8,330 bases of DNA from Candidatus Curtissbacteria bacterium RIFCSPLOWO2_01_FULL_37_9 (GCA_001776425.1 MFBN01000052.1:10361-18690), one strand, 5' to 3'; positions 1 to 6,400 are shown, numbered from the stretch's first letter. The notes: generated from the sequence alone by a model not told the origin. A program made the numbers and translations.

Positions 1-1422
1 TTATTAACAACATATGAACAGCAAGCTCAAAACGCTACAATTATTTATAAAAATTCCCAGTTTCAGCTTCAGAATGAACAACCGGGACAGTTAGTGGATA
101 GGTTAAATCTAATTCAAGATATTAAGTATAATATTAATTCCTTAAATTCCATTCCAATAGAACTTTCAAAATATACGGATATACCACTTATAAAAACAGA
201 AAATGCCAAACGGGCATTTGAAAAAGTTAAGATTTTAAATAATCAAAAAATAACTCTGAAGTTTGAACAAGATAGATGGAGCTTAAGCGGGCTTAATTTA
301 ATTAACCTTTTAAATTTTTATCTTCAGGGGAAAGAAGACGGCAATTTAGCGGTAATTCAAACTAATAAATACCCAATAATTGTTAAAAACATAAATTTAT
401 CAGGTAGTAATATGCCGCAACTAGAAATAAGTTTAAATGAGCAAAAATTGGATAGCTTTCTTCAGACAATTGCTTCAAGTATCAATACTCCTACACAGGA
501 CGCAAATATACAATTTGAAGGGGGGAAGGTTGTCAATTTCACTCCTGCACGTAACGGACAAAATCTGAATATACAAAAAACTAAAATGGCTTTACTCGAA
601 AAAATCTCTATTGATAGCCCAACTATAGCAGATGAGGTAATTATAAACCTTCCGGTTGCAGTAACTCAGGCTAAAATTGCCAGTGACGAGATAAAATCAT
701 TAGGCATAGAACAATTGTTAGGTAAAGGAGTCTCATATTTTAGAGGTTCGATTGCAAATCGAATATATAATATTGGATTAGGATCTAATAAGATTAACGG
801 TACCCTTGTTAAACCAGGTGAAATATTCTCATTTAATAATACTGTTGGTGAAGTATCAGCTTCATCAGGTTATAAACAGGCCTATGTAATCTCTAAAGGA
901 CGTACAGTTTTGGATGACGGTGGTGGTATTTGCCAGGTTTCTACAACTGTTTTTAGAGCGGCGCTTGACGCGGGACTGCCGATTATTGCCCGTACCGCCC
1001 ACGCATATAGAGTCGTCTATTATGAACAAGGAGGAATCAAACCCGGTCTTGATGCCACGGTCTGGTCACCAGCAGTAGATTTAGCGTTTAAAAACGACAC
1101 ACCCAACCATATACTGATACAGGCTGTAGTGAACAAGGTTAATTTAAAATTAGAAGTGGATATTTACGGAACTTCTGATAATCGGAAAGTAATTCTAACA
1201 GATCCCATAATTTCAAATCAAAAACCTCCTCCAGCTGATAAGTACGAAGATGATCCGACTTTGCCTAGGGGAGTAGTCAAACAAGTAGATTTTTCTGCTT
1301 CTGGAGCAACCTCGGTATTTACCCGTAAAGTTTATCGCAACGATGTATTATTATATGATGATGTGTTTAAATCAGTTTTCCGCCCATGGCAGGCAGTTTA
1401 TCTGGTCGGAACCGGAGGTTGA
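1..1422 (+). CDS. VanW family protein with peptidoglycan-binding-like and G5-like domains (5' partial)
   Basis: The frame is open from base 1, so the gene begins upstream of the window; 473 codons are visible. A GTG at 94 is only an internal codon, since in-frame coding of the same character precedes it (LLTTYEQQAQNATIIYKN). Residues ~10-200 look like two PG_binding_4/YoaR-type repeats, including FTPARNGQNLN. The VanW domain lies at ~245-375 and contains KPGEIFSFNNTVGE, DDGGGICQVSTT and the tail NDTPNHILIQ. The C-terminal ~80 residues resemble a G5 domain, ending RKVYRN...VFKSVFRPWQAVYLVG. VanW proteins are named after a gene in vancomycin-resistance clusters, but the biochemical role is unproven; secreted or cell-wall-associated function is the usual expectation. 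The N-terminal signal or anchor would lie outside the window. The next gene follows after 5 nt, suggesting co-transcription. The family call is firm; the function is not. Confidence 0.93.
   Translation, partial: LLTTYEQQAQNATIIYKNSQFQLQNEQPGQLVDRLNLIQDIKYNINSLNSIPIELSKYTDIPLIKTENAKRAFEKVKILNNQKITLKFEQDRWSLSGLNLINLLNFYLQGKEDGNLAVIQTNKYPIIVKNINLSGSNMPQLEISLNEQKLDSFLQTIASSINTPTQDANIQFEGGKVVNFTPARNGQNLNIQKTKMALLEKISIDSPTIADEVIINLPVAVTQAKIASDEIKSLGIEQLLGKGVSYFRGSIANRIYNIGLGSNKINGTLVKPGEIFSFNNTVGEVSASSGYKQAYVISKGRTVLDDGGGICQVSTTVFRAALDAGLPIIARTAHAYRVVYYEQGGIKPGLDATVWSPAVDLAFKNDTPNHILIQAVVNKVNLKLEVDIYGTSDNRKVILTDPIISNQKPPPADKYEDDPTLPRGVVKQVDFSASGATSVFTRKVYRNDVLLYDDVFKSVFRPWQAVYLVGTGG
1414..1418 (+). 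promoter_or_regulatory. Shine-Dalgarno site for the DUF192 gene
   Basis: GGAGG lies 9 nt before the ATG at 1428 and overlaps the last codons of the VanW gene. It decides the start of the DUF192 gene in favour of 1428 over an in-frame ATG at 1386 inside the VanW gene. It is the clearest Shine-Dalgarno sequence in the window; most other genes here have weak sites or none. Confidence 0.8.
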
Positions 1423-1427
1423 GTAAA

Positions 1428-1937
1428 ATGAAAAAAGATATTGCGGTTATAATCGGACTTTTTTTATTAATTGTTATTCTATTAATATTCGGCCAAAGCA
1501 TTAATACAATCTCATTTGTTAATCCCAGATCCAATCAGGTTACTGATATAAAAAACCAGAAAAAATCAACAACTGTAATAATAAATTCCTTGGAGGTAAA
1601 TGCTTTAATTGCAAAGACTCCTGCAGAAAGGAAAAAAGGTCTATCTATAAAAGATCTCCTGCCATTGAATGAGGGCATGCTTTTTGTATTTAGCGACAGC
1701 GCTCAATACGGATTTTGGATGAAAGATATGAAATTTGCTATCGATATAATATGGATAGACGAAAGTAAAAAAATTGTTGATATTGCAACAAACGTTACAA
1801 CGCAACCTGGTAAAAAAGATAAGCAGCTGACAATTTATAGGCCAAAAAGTGCAGCTATATACGTTTTGGAAGTAAACAGCGGATTATCTGAATTACATAA
1901 TCTTCGAATAGGTGACAGTGTTAATTTCGAAATATAG
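1428..1937 (+). CDS. DUF192 family protein, N-terminally membrane-anchored
   Basis: This is a 169-aa protein. Residues ~5-25 (IAVIIGLFLLIVILLIFG) form one strongly hydrophobic segment, a signal anchor or uncleaved signal peptide. A polar linker follows, and then a DUF192 domain at ~48-168. Hallmarks are AKTPAERKKGLS (~62-73), GMLFVF (83-88), FWMKDMKFAIDIIWID (96-111) and AAIYVLEVNSG (~142-152). DUF192 proteins are small beta-rich domains of unknown biochemical function, often exported; the anchor suggests the domain sits outside the membrane. The ATG at 1428 was chosen because GGAGG precedes it and because the hydrophobic segment then starts right after MKKD; starting at 1386 would put RNRR-rich sequence before it. 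The VanW gene ends 5 nt upstream and tsaD starts 22 nt downstream, consistent with one transcript. Confidence 0.92.
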   Translation: MKKDIAVIIGLFLLIVILLIFGQSINTISFVNPRSNQVTDIKNQKKSTTVIINSLEVNALIAKTPAERKKGLSIKDLLPLNEGMLFVFSDSAQYGFWMKDMKFAIDIIWIDESKKIVDIATNVTTQPGKKDKQLTIYRPKSAAIYVLEVNSGLSELHNLRIGDSVNFEI

Positions 1938-1959
1938 ACTAATTTTTAAATAATTAATA

Positions 1960-2964
1960 ATGCTGATTTTAGGCATTGAATCAACATGTGATGAAACTGG
2001 TGCCTCAATTGTTAAAAACGGAAATTCAATTATTTCAAATATAATTTCATCTTCCGTTAATAAACATAAAAAATTTGGGGGGATTGTTCCGGAGGTTGCT
2101 GCCAGAGAACAACTAAAAATTATTATTCCTGTAATATCCGAAGCAATTGCCCATATTCCACATGCTAAAATAGACGCAATAGCAGTATCTTTCGGCCCCG
2201 GGTTACAAGGATCATTATTAATCGGTGTAGAAACATCTAAAATTCTTTCCTTGGTTTGGAATAAACCGTTAATTGGAGTTAATCATCTGATTGGCCATAT
2301 TTATGCAAATTGGTTAACTAATAAAAGTAGAAATAAAAAAATATCGATTAATTTTCCGCTAATTGCGCTTATAGTATCCGGAGGGCACACGGATCTGGTA
2401 TTAATGCAAGATCATGGAAAATATAAGTGGCTGGGTGGCACACTAGATGACGCTGCTGGGGAAGCTTTTGATAAGGCGGGCAGAGTATTGGATCTTGGTT
2501 ATCCCGGAGGGCCGCAAATAGATAAATTAGCCTCAACTAGTACGATTAATAATGATAAATTTATATTACCCCGTCCAATGATTAAATCCAATAATTATAA
2601 TTTTTCATTTTCCGGCATAAAGACCTCGGTGATTAACCAAACAAATAATATTAAAAATAACCAAGATAAAATAAAAATGGCTATTGAATTTCAACAAGCG
2701 GTAACAGAAGTACTTATTATAAAAACCTTAAAAGCAGCCAAAAAATATCAGGTTAAATCTATTTTAGTTGGAGGTGGAGTGGCGGCTAACAGTTATCTAA
2801 GATCAGAAATGAAAAAGGAAAGTTATAAAAATAGTTATAAAATATTTTTTCCGGAGAAAAATTTAGCTGTTGATAATGGGGCAATGATAGCAGCAGCAGC
2901 TTATTATAATTTTAAACCAATAAAAATAATTAATTTACAGACCTTCCCAGGTCTAGCTTTTTAA
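1960..2964 (+). CDS. tsaD: tRNA N6-adenosine threonylcarbamoyltransferase TsaD
   Basis: This 334-aa protein has the normal length for bacterial TsaD (Kae1/YgjD/Qri7 family). TsaD transfers the threonylcarbamoyl group from threonylcarbamoyl-AMP to A37 of ANN-decoding tRNAs (t6A), working with TsaB and TsaE in bacteria. Motifs are complete: GIESTCDETGAS at 5-16, the family signature around NHLIGHIYAN with metal ligands H109 and H113, SGGHTDLV at 140-147, the DDAAGEAFDKAGR loop at ~163-175, GGGVAANSYLR at 271-281, and NLAVDNGAMIA with the third metal ligand D305. The ATG at 1960 puts the conserved N-terminus (MLILGIESTCDET) exactly at the start, although no Shine-Dalgarno sequence is visible (the upstream is AATTTTTAAATAATTAATA). 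The gene sits 22 nt after the DUF192 gene. No partner tsaB or tsaE is in the window. Confidence 0.98.
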   Translation: MLILGIESTCDETGASIVKNGNSIISNIISSSVNKHKKFGGIVPEVAAREQLKIIIPVISEAIAHIPHAKIDAIAVSFGPGLQGSLLIGVETSKILSLVWNKPLIGVNHLIGHIYANWLTNKSRNKKISINFPLIALIVSGGHTDLVLMQDHGKYKWLGGTLDDAAGEAFDKAGRVLDLGYPGGPQIDKLASTSTINNDKFILPRPMIKSNNYNFSFSGIKTSVINQTNNIKNNQDKIKMAIEFQQAVTEVLIIKTLKAAKKYQVKSILVGGGVAANSYLRSEMKKESYKNSYKIFFPEKNLAVDNGAMIAAAAYYNFKPIKIINLQTFPGLAF

Positions 2965-2985
2965 TAATATTTAATGAATAATTTT

Positions 2986-3013
2986 TTTACACGTGATATA
3001 TACTTGTTATAAT
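2986..3013 (+). promoter_or_regulatory. Sigma70-type promoter of valS (extended -10)
   Basis: The -35 element is TTTACA (2986-2991), followed by a 16-nt spacer and a consensus -10, TATAAT (3008-3013), with TG at 3005-3006 giving an extended -10. The expected start of transcription is near 3019-3021, leaving an 11-13-nt leader (ACGTGAAAGAAAA) before the ATG at 3032. This explains why an in-frame GTG at 2993 cannot be the real valS start. CACGTGA occurs on both sides of the -10 (2990-2996 and 3018-3024). Confidence 0.7.
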
Positions 3014-3031
3014 TCGTCACGTGAAAGAAAA

Positions 3032-5317
3032 ATGGATAGAGAAAATAACCATAATTTCAAATCCCAAAAAGAAATTTATAATTTCTGGCAAAAGCTAAAA
3101 ATTTTCCCTGCAAATTCCAAAACTAATAAACCTAAATATTCAATTCTTTTACCGCCGCCAAACCTTACAGGAGAATTGCATCTTGGACATGCCATGCAGC
3201 ATTCAATTCTTGATGCAATAGCGCGTTATAAAAGACTGCAGGGATTTGATGTTCTTTTACTTCCTGGGGTTGATCACGCAGGTATTGCTTTTGAAGAAAC
3301 ATTTGATAGGGAATTGAAAAAGCAAAATTTGTCTAAAACAAAACTCGGAATGGATCAATGGTTGAAAAAAGCCTGGGAATTTAAAGATCAGATCTATAAA
3401 TCCGTATCAGTCAGCTGGCGGATGATGGGGCTCTGTGCAGATTGGGGAAGAGAGGTTTTTACTTTGGATGAAGGTCCAAGACAAGCAGTGTTTCATGCTT
3501 TTAAAACTTTTTATGAGGATGGGTTTATTTATAAAGGCCCCTATATTGTGCAATGGTGTCCTAGGTGCAATACAGCCATTGAGGATGTAGAGATGGAGTA
3601 TGAAGAAAGAAAAGAAAAACTCTATTATGTTAAGTATTTTCTTGATCAGCATCCCGCCTCCGGTAAAAGCGGTACAGAGCATATTGTTGTTGCAACAGCT
3701 CGTACGGAAACCATTTTTGCGGACGTTGCCATTGCTGTTCACCCAGCCTCTCCTTTTAAAAAATACGTTGGAAGGACCGCTTATATTCCTGTACCTTTAA
3801 GTCCAAAGGGTCGACAAGATCATTTAGGTGTAATTGCTGACGAAAGAGTCGATAAAAACTTTGGTACAGGAGCATTAAAAATAACTCCCGGACACGACGC
3901 TTTGGATTACAAAATTGGTCTTGATAACAATTTGCCAATTTATCACGCAGTCGATAAATCGGGACGAATGACAGAACTTGCGGGAGAACTTAAAGGCTTA
4001 AAAGTGGAAGAGGCAAGAGTAAAAGCCGCGGAACTTTTAGGAGAAACTTACATTGAGAAAACTGAAGAATATATTCACTCCGTCCCAGTGTGCGAAAGAT
4101 GCAAGACGGTTATCGAACCATTAATTTCCGAGGAGTGGTTTGTAAAAATGGATGATTTGGCAAAAGGAGCAATCAAAGAGATAAAAGCGGGAATGATTAA
4201 TTTCTTACCAAAAAACTATTCAAAAATTCTTGTTGACTGGTTAGAAAATATTCATGACTGGTGTATTTCAAGGTCTCTCTGGTGGGGCCATCGAATACCT
4301 GTTTGGTATCCTTCGACTTCGCTCAGGACAAGTCTTTCGACCCGCTCCGCTCGCTCCCTTCAACAAAGTTCAGGGCAGGCGGGACAAGTTGCCGGTATTA
4401 AGGTTTCAATGGAGTCTCCTGGTCCTGGATGGATTCAGGACGACCAGGTTTTGGACACTTGGTTCTCGTCCGGACTCTGGCCGCTTTCGACTTTAGGGTG
4501 GCCCCACTTCGTCCTGCAAAGCAGAACTTCGAGGGGCAAGCCCTCCATAGCTTTAGCGACGGAGGGTAAACCCTCAGATAAAAAACCAAGTCTTGATCCG
4601 GATCTTGAGAAGTATTTTCCGTGGGATTTTGAAATTTCTGCACCGGAAATTAAATACTTGTGGATTGCCCGGATGATTATGCTTTCTGTTTACCTTACCG
4701 GTCAAATTCCATTTAAAACTATGTTTTTCCATGGGATGCTAAGGGATCTACAGGGACGCAAATTTTCAAAATCTCTTGGTAATGGAATTGAACCGGCTTA
4801 TTTAATCAATACTTGGGGAATAGATGCAACAAGAATGACTCTTTACAGCTATAGCGTACCGGGACGTGACGGTCGGGTTTCCAAAGAACTTTTTGATGAA
4901 AGAAGTAAAAATTTTAGAAACTTTGCAACTAAAATAAAAAATATTGCAAAATTTGTGCTTGATCTTAAACCGGAGAATTCCATACAAAAACTTGAATTTA
5001 ATCATAAGGACGATCGGTGGATAAAACTTCAGCTAGAAAAAACGATTAAAAAAACTACTAATGACTTAGAGCAGGTTAATCTTCATTTAGCAACCGAGGA
5101 GATTTACAATTTCGTCTGGCATGAATTTGCTGATATATATATTGAAAAGAGTAAAAAAAGGCGACTGGAAGCACAACCTGTTTTAGAATATATTTTAAAA
5201 AATATTTTAATCTTACTTCACCCTTTTATGCCTTTTTTAACAGAAGAAATTTATCAAAGGTTTAATAATAAACAAAAGTCTATTTTACTGGACAAATGGC
5301 CAGTGTTGAATAATTAA
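3032..5317 (+). CDS. valS: Valine--tRNA ligase
   Basis: This class Ia aminoacyl-tRNA synthetase charges tRNA-Val and hydrolyses misactivated Thr in its CP1 editing domain. The 761-aa reading has the HIGH motif as HLGH at 50-53 (PPPNLTGELHLGHAMQ) and the KMSKS motif as KFSKS at 577-581. Between them are paired-cysteine segments WCPRCNTAIEDVE and VCERCKTVIEPL around the editing domain, plus the ValS signature LDTWFSSGLWPLSTLGWP. The anticodon-binding helical domain spans ~625-745. The protein ends at KWPVLNN and lacks the C-terminal coiled coil of E. coli ValS (951 aa). Two GC-rich insertions read through in frame at residues ~427-452 and ~492-517 (see repeats). The start at 3032 is chosen because the promoter -10 overlaps the extension from the GTG at 2993. 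The leader has only a weak GAAAG-type ribosome site. Confidence 0.96.
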   Translation: MDRENNHNFKSQKEIYNFWQKLKIFPANSKTNKPKYSILLPPPNLTGELHLGHAMQHSILDAIARYKRLQGFDVLLLPGVDHAGIAFEETFDRELKKQNLSKTKLGMDQWLKKAWEFKDQIYKSVSVSWRMMGLCADWGREVFTLDEGPRQAVFHAFKTFYEDGFIYKGPYIVQWCPRCNTAIEDVEMEYEERKEKLYYVKYFLDQHPASGKSGTEHIVVATARTETIFADVAIAVHPASPFKKYVGRTAYIPVPLSPKGRQDHLGVIADERVDKNFGTGALKITPGHDALDYKIGLDNNLPIYHAVDKSGRMTELAGELKGLKVEEARVKAAELLGETYIEKTEEYIHSVPVCERCKTVIEPLISEEWFVKMDDLAKGAIKEIKAGMINFLPKNYSKILVDWLENIHDWCISRSLWWGHRIPVWYPSTSLRTSLSTRSARSLQQSSGQAGQVAGIKVSMESPGPGWIQDDQVLDTWFSSGLWPLSTLGWPHFVLQSRTSRGKPSIALATEGKPSDKKPSLDPDLEKYFPWDFEISAPEIKYLWIARMIMLSVYLTGQIPFKTMFFHGMLRDLQGRKFSKSLGNGIEPAYLINTWGIDATRMTLYSYSVPGRDGRVSKELFDERSKNFRNFATKIKNIAKFVLDLKPENSIQKLEFNHKDDRWIKLQLEKTIKKTTNDLEQVNLHLATEEIYNFVWHEFADIYIEKSKKRRLEAQPVLEYILKNILILLHPFMPFLTEEIYQRFNNKQKSILLDKWPVLNN
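4310..4387. repeat. GC-rich composite repeat inserted in frame in valS (copy 1)
   Basis: This is a roughly 78-nt, GC-rich block in an otherwise AT-rich gene. It holds two related units: CTTCGACTTCGCTCAGGAC (from 4311) and CTTCAACAAAGTTCAGGGC (from 4358), matching at about two thirds of positions. Between them lies a CGCTCCGCTCGCTC stretch. It encodes a Ser/Arg/Gln-rich segment (residues ~427-452) between RIPVWY and VAGIKVS...DDQVLDTWF. Other ValS proteins have a different, variable loop here, so the block appears to be an insertion that the enzyme tolerates. The style recalls small repeats I associate with CPR genomes; I could not confirm copies elsewhere. Confidence 0.6.
4505..4580. repeat. 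Palindromic GC-rich repeat inserted in frame in valS (copy 2)
   Basis: This block follows the conserved LGWP motif. It contains alternating GAGGG/CCCTC arms at 4531-4535, 4541-4545, 4562-4566 and 4571-4575. It can fold as CCCTCC(4541-4546)/GGAGGG(4561-4566) enclosing GCTTTAGC, or as the outer pairs GAGGG-gcaag-CCCTC and GAGGG-taaa-CCCTC. A smaller CTGC-AAA-GCAG stem sits at 4514-4524. It encodes residues ~492-517 (rich in Ser, Lys, Gly, Arg), after which the normal DLEKYFPWDFEISAPEIKY resumes. The GCTTTAGCG core is the reverse complement of CGCTAAAGC in the spacer repeat at 5344-5369, suggesting a shared family. Confidence 0.6.
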
Positions 5318-5343
5318 ATTAGCAATTAACGCATAATTCTCGC

Positions 5344-5369
5344 CCTACTTCGCTAAAGCTTCGAAGGAC
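5344..5369. repeat. Spacer copy of the CTTCGCTAAAGC repeat, possible weak terminator
   Basis: CCTACTTCGCTAAAGCTTCG (5344-5363) continues as AAGGAC to 5369. CTTCG (5348-5352) can pair with CGAAG (5362-5366) around a 9-nt loop, and ACTTTTAAA follows on the plus strand, so it could act as a weak terminator for valS. Its CGCTAAAGC core matches the reverse complement of the core of the second valS insertion. The rest of the 107-nt spacer 5318-5424 is AT-rich and holds an imperfect direct repeat (5326-5343 and 5398-5416). I see no gene in it. Confidence 0.5.
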
Positions 5370-5424
5370 TTTTAAATATGTGTAATTAACCGCATATTTA
5401 ACGCAGTAATTCCCGCAACTATTT

Positions 5425-5613
5425 TTAAGGTAGTGCTTGAAGCGCTTCAAGCATTTGACGGTCAATTTCGGTTACAGCTTCCGGTCTTCTTCTTCTCCTG
5501 AGCTGAGGTGATGGCGGAGTGAAGGAACTATCAGAACATGGGTCTTTCCAACGGCTATTGCGATATCTTGCTTGAATAATTTCGGTGTAGTTGACGCGTC
5601 GTCTTTCAGGCAT
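5425..5613 (-). CDS. Small basic hypothetical protein overlapping the end of rplY
   Basis: This possible 62-aa protein starts at an ATG that overlaps the rplY stop (ATGCCTGA, 8 nt), with AAAGGG about 7 nt upstream as a possible ribosome site, so translational coupling is likely if the gene is real. The sequence begins MPERRRVNYTEIIQARYRNS and is rich in arginine, including a run of five Arg at ~39-43. It ends with a short amphipathic-looking helix (EIDRQMLEALQAL). It has no membrane segment or signal and I do not recognise it. The same frame continues open upstream inside rplY out of phase, which is a shadow. Support comes from the overlap geometry, identical to the overlap at 7126-7133, and from plausible codon use. 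The last codons form a 20-bp palindrome. A chance ORF remains possible. Confidence 0.5.
   Translation of the reverse strand: MPERRRVNYTEIIQARYRNSRWKDPCSDSSFTPPSPQLRRRRRPEAVTEIDRQMLEALQALP
5434..5453. repeat. 20-bp perfect palindrome at the end of the small ORF
   Basis: TGCTTGAAGCGCTTCAAGCA is identical to its reverse complement. It lies in the last codons of the possible small minus-strand gene (encoding LEALQA) and ends 9 nt before that gene's TAA. Neither strand has a T-run next to it, so a classical intrinsic terminator is not supported. A stem limiting 3' decay of the rplY transcript, or a dyad protein-binding site in the convergent region, would fit. Confidence 0.6.
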
Positions 5614-6391
5614 TTTCTGACCCTTTATCTTCTGCCTTTGTATCTTCTTTCTTTTCTTGGCCTTCCGTCTTATCAGTTGCTTCTGCTCCTTCTGCTTTGG
5701 CTTCCCGCCCTTCAGGGCGAGGCTCGCCTTCGGCGGCTTCGCCCTCTTTTGCTTCTGCTGCCTTTTCCGGTTCTGCCTGGGTTGTTTCTGCTTGTTCTGC
5801 TTCAATTTCCGCCTCAACAGCTTCCATCTCCTTGGTTACCAGTTCACCAATTTGGGCAACGATCAAATTTTCATCCGTATTGACCTTAATCTTATTTCTA
5901 TCGATTTGTAAATCTTTAACTTTTATTTCATCCCCGATATTTGCGAGAACAGCAATATCTACTGTAATTTTATCCGGAATTTCAGTTGGCAATGCTTCTA
6001 TTTCAATTTCAGAAACCGGAGTTAATAAAAGACCAACCTTTTTTTCGACTGCAGGGGATTCATTAATAATTGTAAGCGGAATATCAACCTTGACTTTTTC
6101 TGCCAGATTTACCTGGTATAAATCAATGTGCAGTAAGTCGTCTGTAACCGGATGGACATGGACATTACGGATAAGAACCGGGCGGTTTTCACTATCTATT
6201 TTAAGATTGACGATTCCTGTTTCGCCTGCTTTTTCAAAGACTTTTTTGAATTCATTTTCTTTAATTTGAACATGAATTGTTTTTACTTTGTGCCCAAAAA
6301 CATGTGCCGGGATTAATCCCTCGGCTCGCAGCTTTTTGACCTTGCGTCCCAAAACCGTTCTCTTTTGAGCGACAAGCGGTATTTGTTCCAT
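5606..6391 (-). CDS. rplY: Large ribosomal subunit protein L25 (CTC/TL5 type) with acidic tail
   Basis: This 261-aa protein binds 5S rRNA in the large subunit. The N-terminal L25 domain (~1-92) contains RTVLGRKVKKLRAEGLIPAH and the signature HPVTDDLLHIDLYQV (80-94). The C-terminal TL5/CTC domain (~98-183) contains ALPTEIPDKITVDI (133-146) and DEIKVKDLQI. A low-complexity Glu/Ala/Lys tail follows from ~184 to 261, longer than in most L25 proteins and probably disordered. The ATG at 6391 gives the usual N-terminus MEQIPLVAQKR; an in-frame ATG at 6418 would add nine residues but overlaps the promoter. No Shine-Dalgarno sequence precedes 6391, and the -10 sits only 9 nt away, so the message may be almost leaderless. 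Part of the tail is encoded by a GC-rich palindromic block. Confidence 0.97.
   Translation of the reverse strand: MEQIPLVAQKRTVLGRKVKKLRAEGLIPAHVFGHKVKTIHVQIKENEFKKVFEKAGETGIVNLKIDSENRPVLIRNVHVHPVTDDLLHIDLYQVNLAEKVKVDIPLTIINESPAVEKKVGLLLTPVSEIEIEALPTEIPDKITVDIAVLANIGDEIKVKDLQIDRNKIKVNTDENLIVAQIGELVTKEMEAVEAEIEAEQAETTQAEPEKAAEAKEGEAAEGEPRPEGREAKAEGAEATDKTEGQEKKEDTKAEDKGSENA
5704..5736. repeat. GC-rich nested palindromes inside the rplY tail
   Basis: This 33-nt GC-rich stretch carries consecutive inverted repeats: GCCC-TTCA-GGGC (5707-5718 region), the near-continuous GGCGAGGCTCGCC (5717-5729), and CGCC-TTC-GGCG. In the L25 frame it encodes GEPRPEGR, interrupting the Glu/Ala/Lys pattern of the tail. 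It resembles the valS insertions in composition and palindromic design, although the sequence is different. It could be another repeat absorbed into a disordered region, or simply GC-rich Ala/Gly/Glu codons. Confidence 0.4.
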
Positions 6392-6400
6392 GGTTTGAGA

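Noticed and set aside
1386..1427. N-terminal extension of the DUF192 gene from an ATG at 1386
   Set aside because: It overlaps the VanW coding sequence, has no ribosome site, and puts a basic stretch before the hydrophobic anchor; the ATG at 1428 has GGAGG at the right distance.
2993..3031. GTG start at 2993 for valS
   Set aside because: The extension MIYTCYNSSRERK spans the -10 element and the predicted transcription start and has no family similarity; the ATG at 3032 fits.
3407..3742. Minus-strand open frame inside valS (111 codons)
   Set aside because: It is a shadow of the strongly supported valS frame and shows no protein-like features.
4398..4643. Minus-strand open frame across the valS insertions
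   Set aside because: It is an open shadow caused by the GC-rich repeat blocks, and the valS motifs on both sides are intact on the plus strand.
5318..5424. Classical intrinsic terminator for valS
   Set aside because: The only hairpin has a 5-bp core stem with a 9-nt loop and a four-base T tract, too weak to call a terminator with confidence.
5697..6269. Plus-strand 190-codon frame opposite rplY
   Set aside because: Its Ser/Ile-rich product mirrors L25 codons on the other strand, and L25 has clear family motifs.
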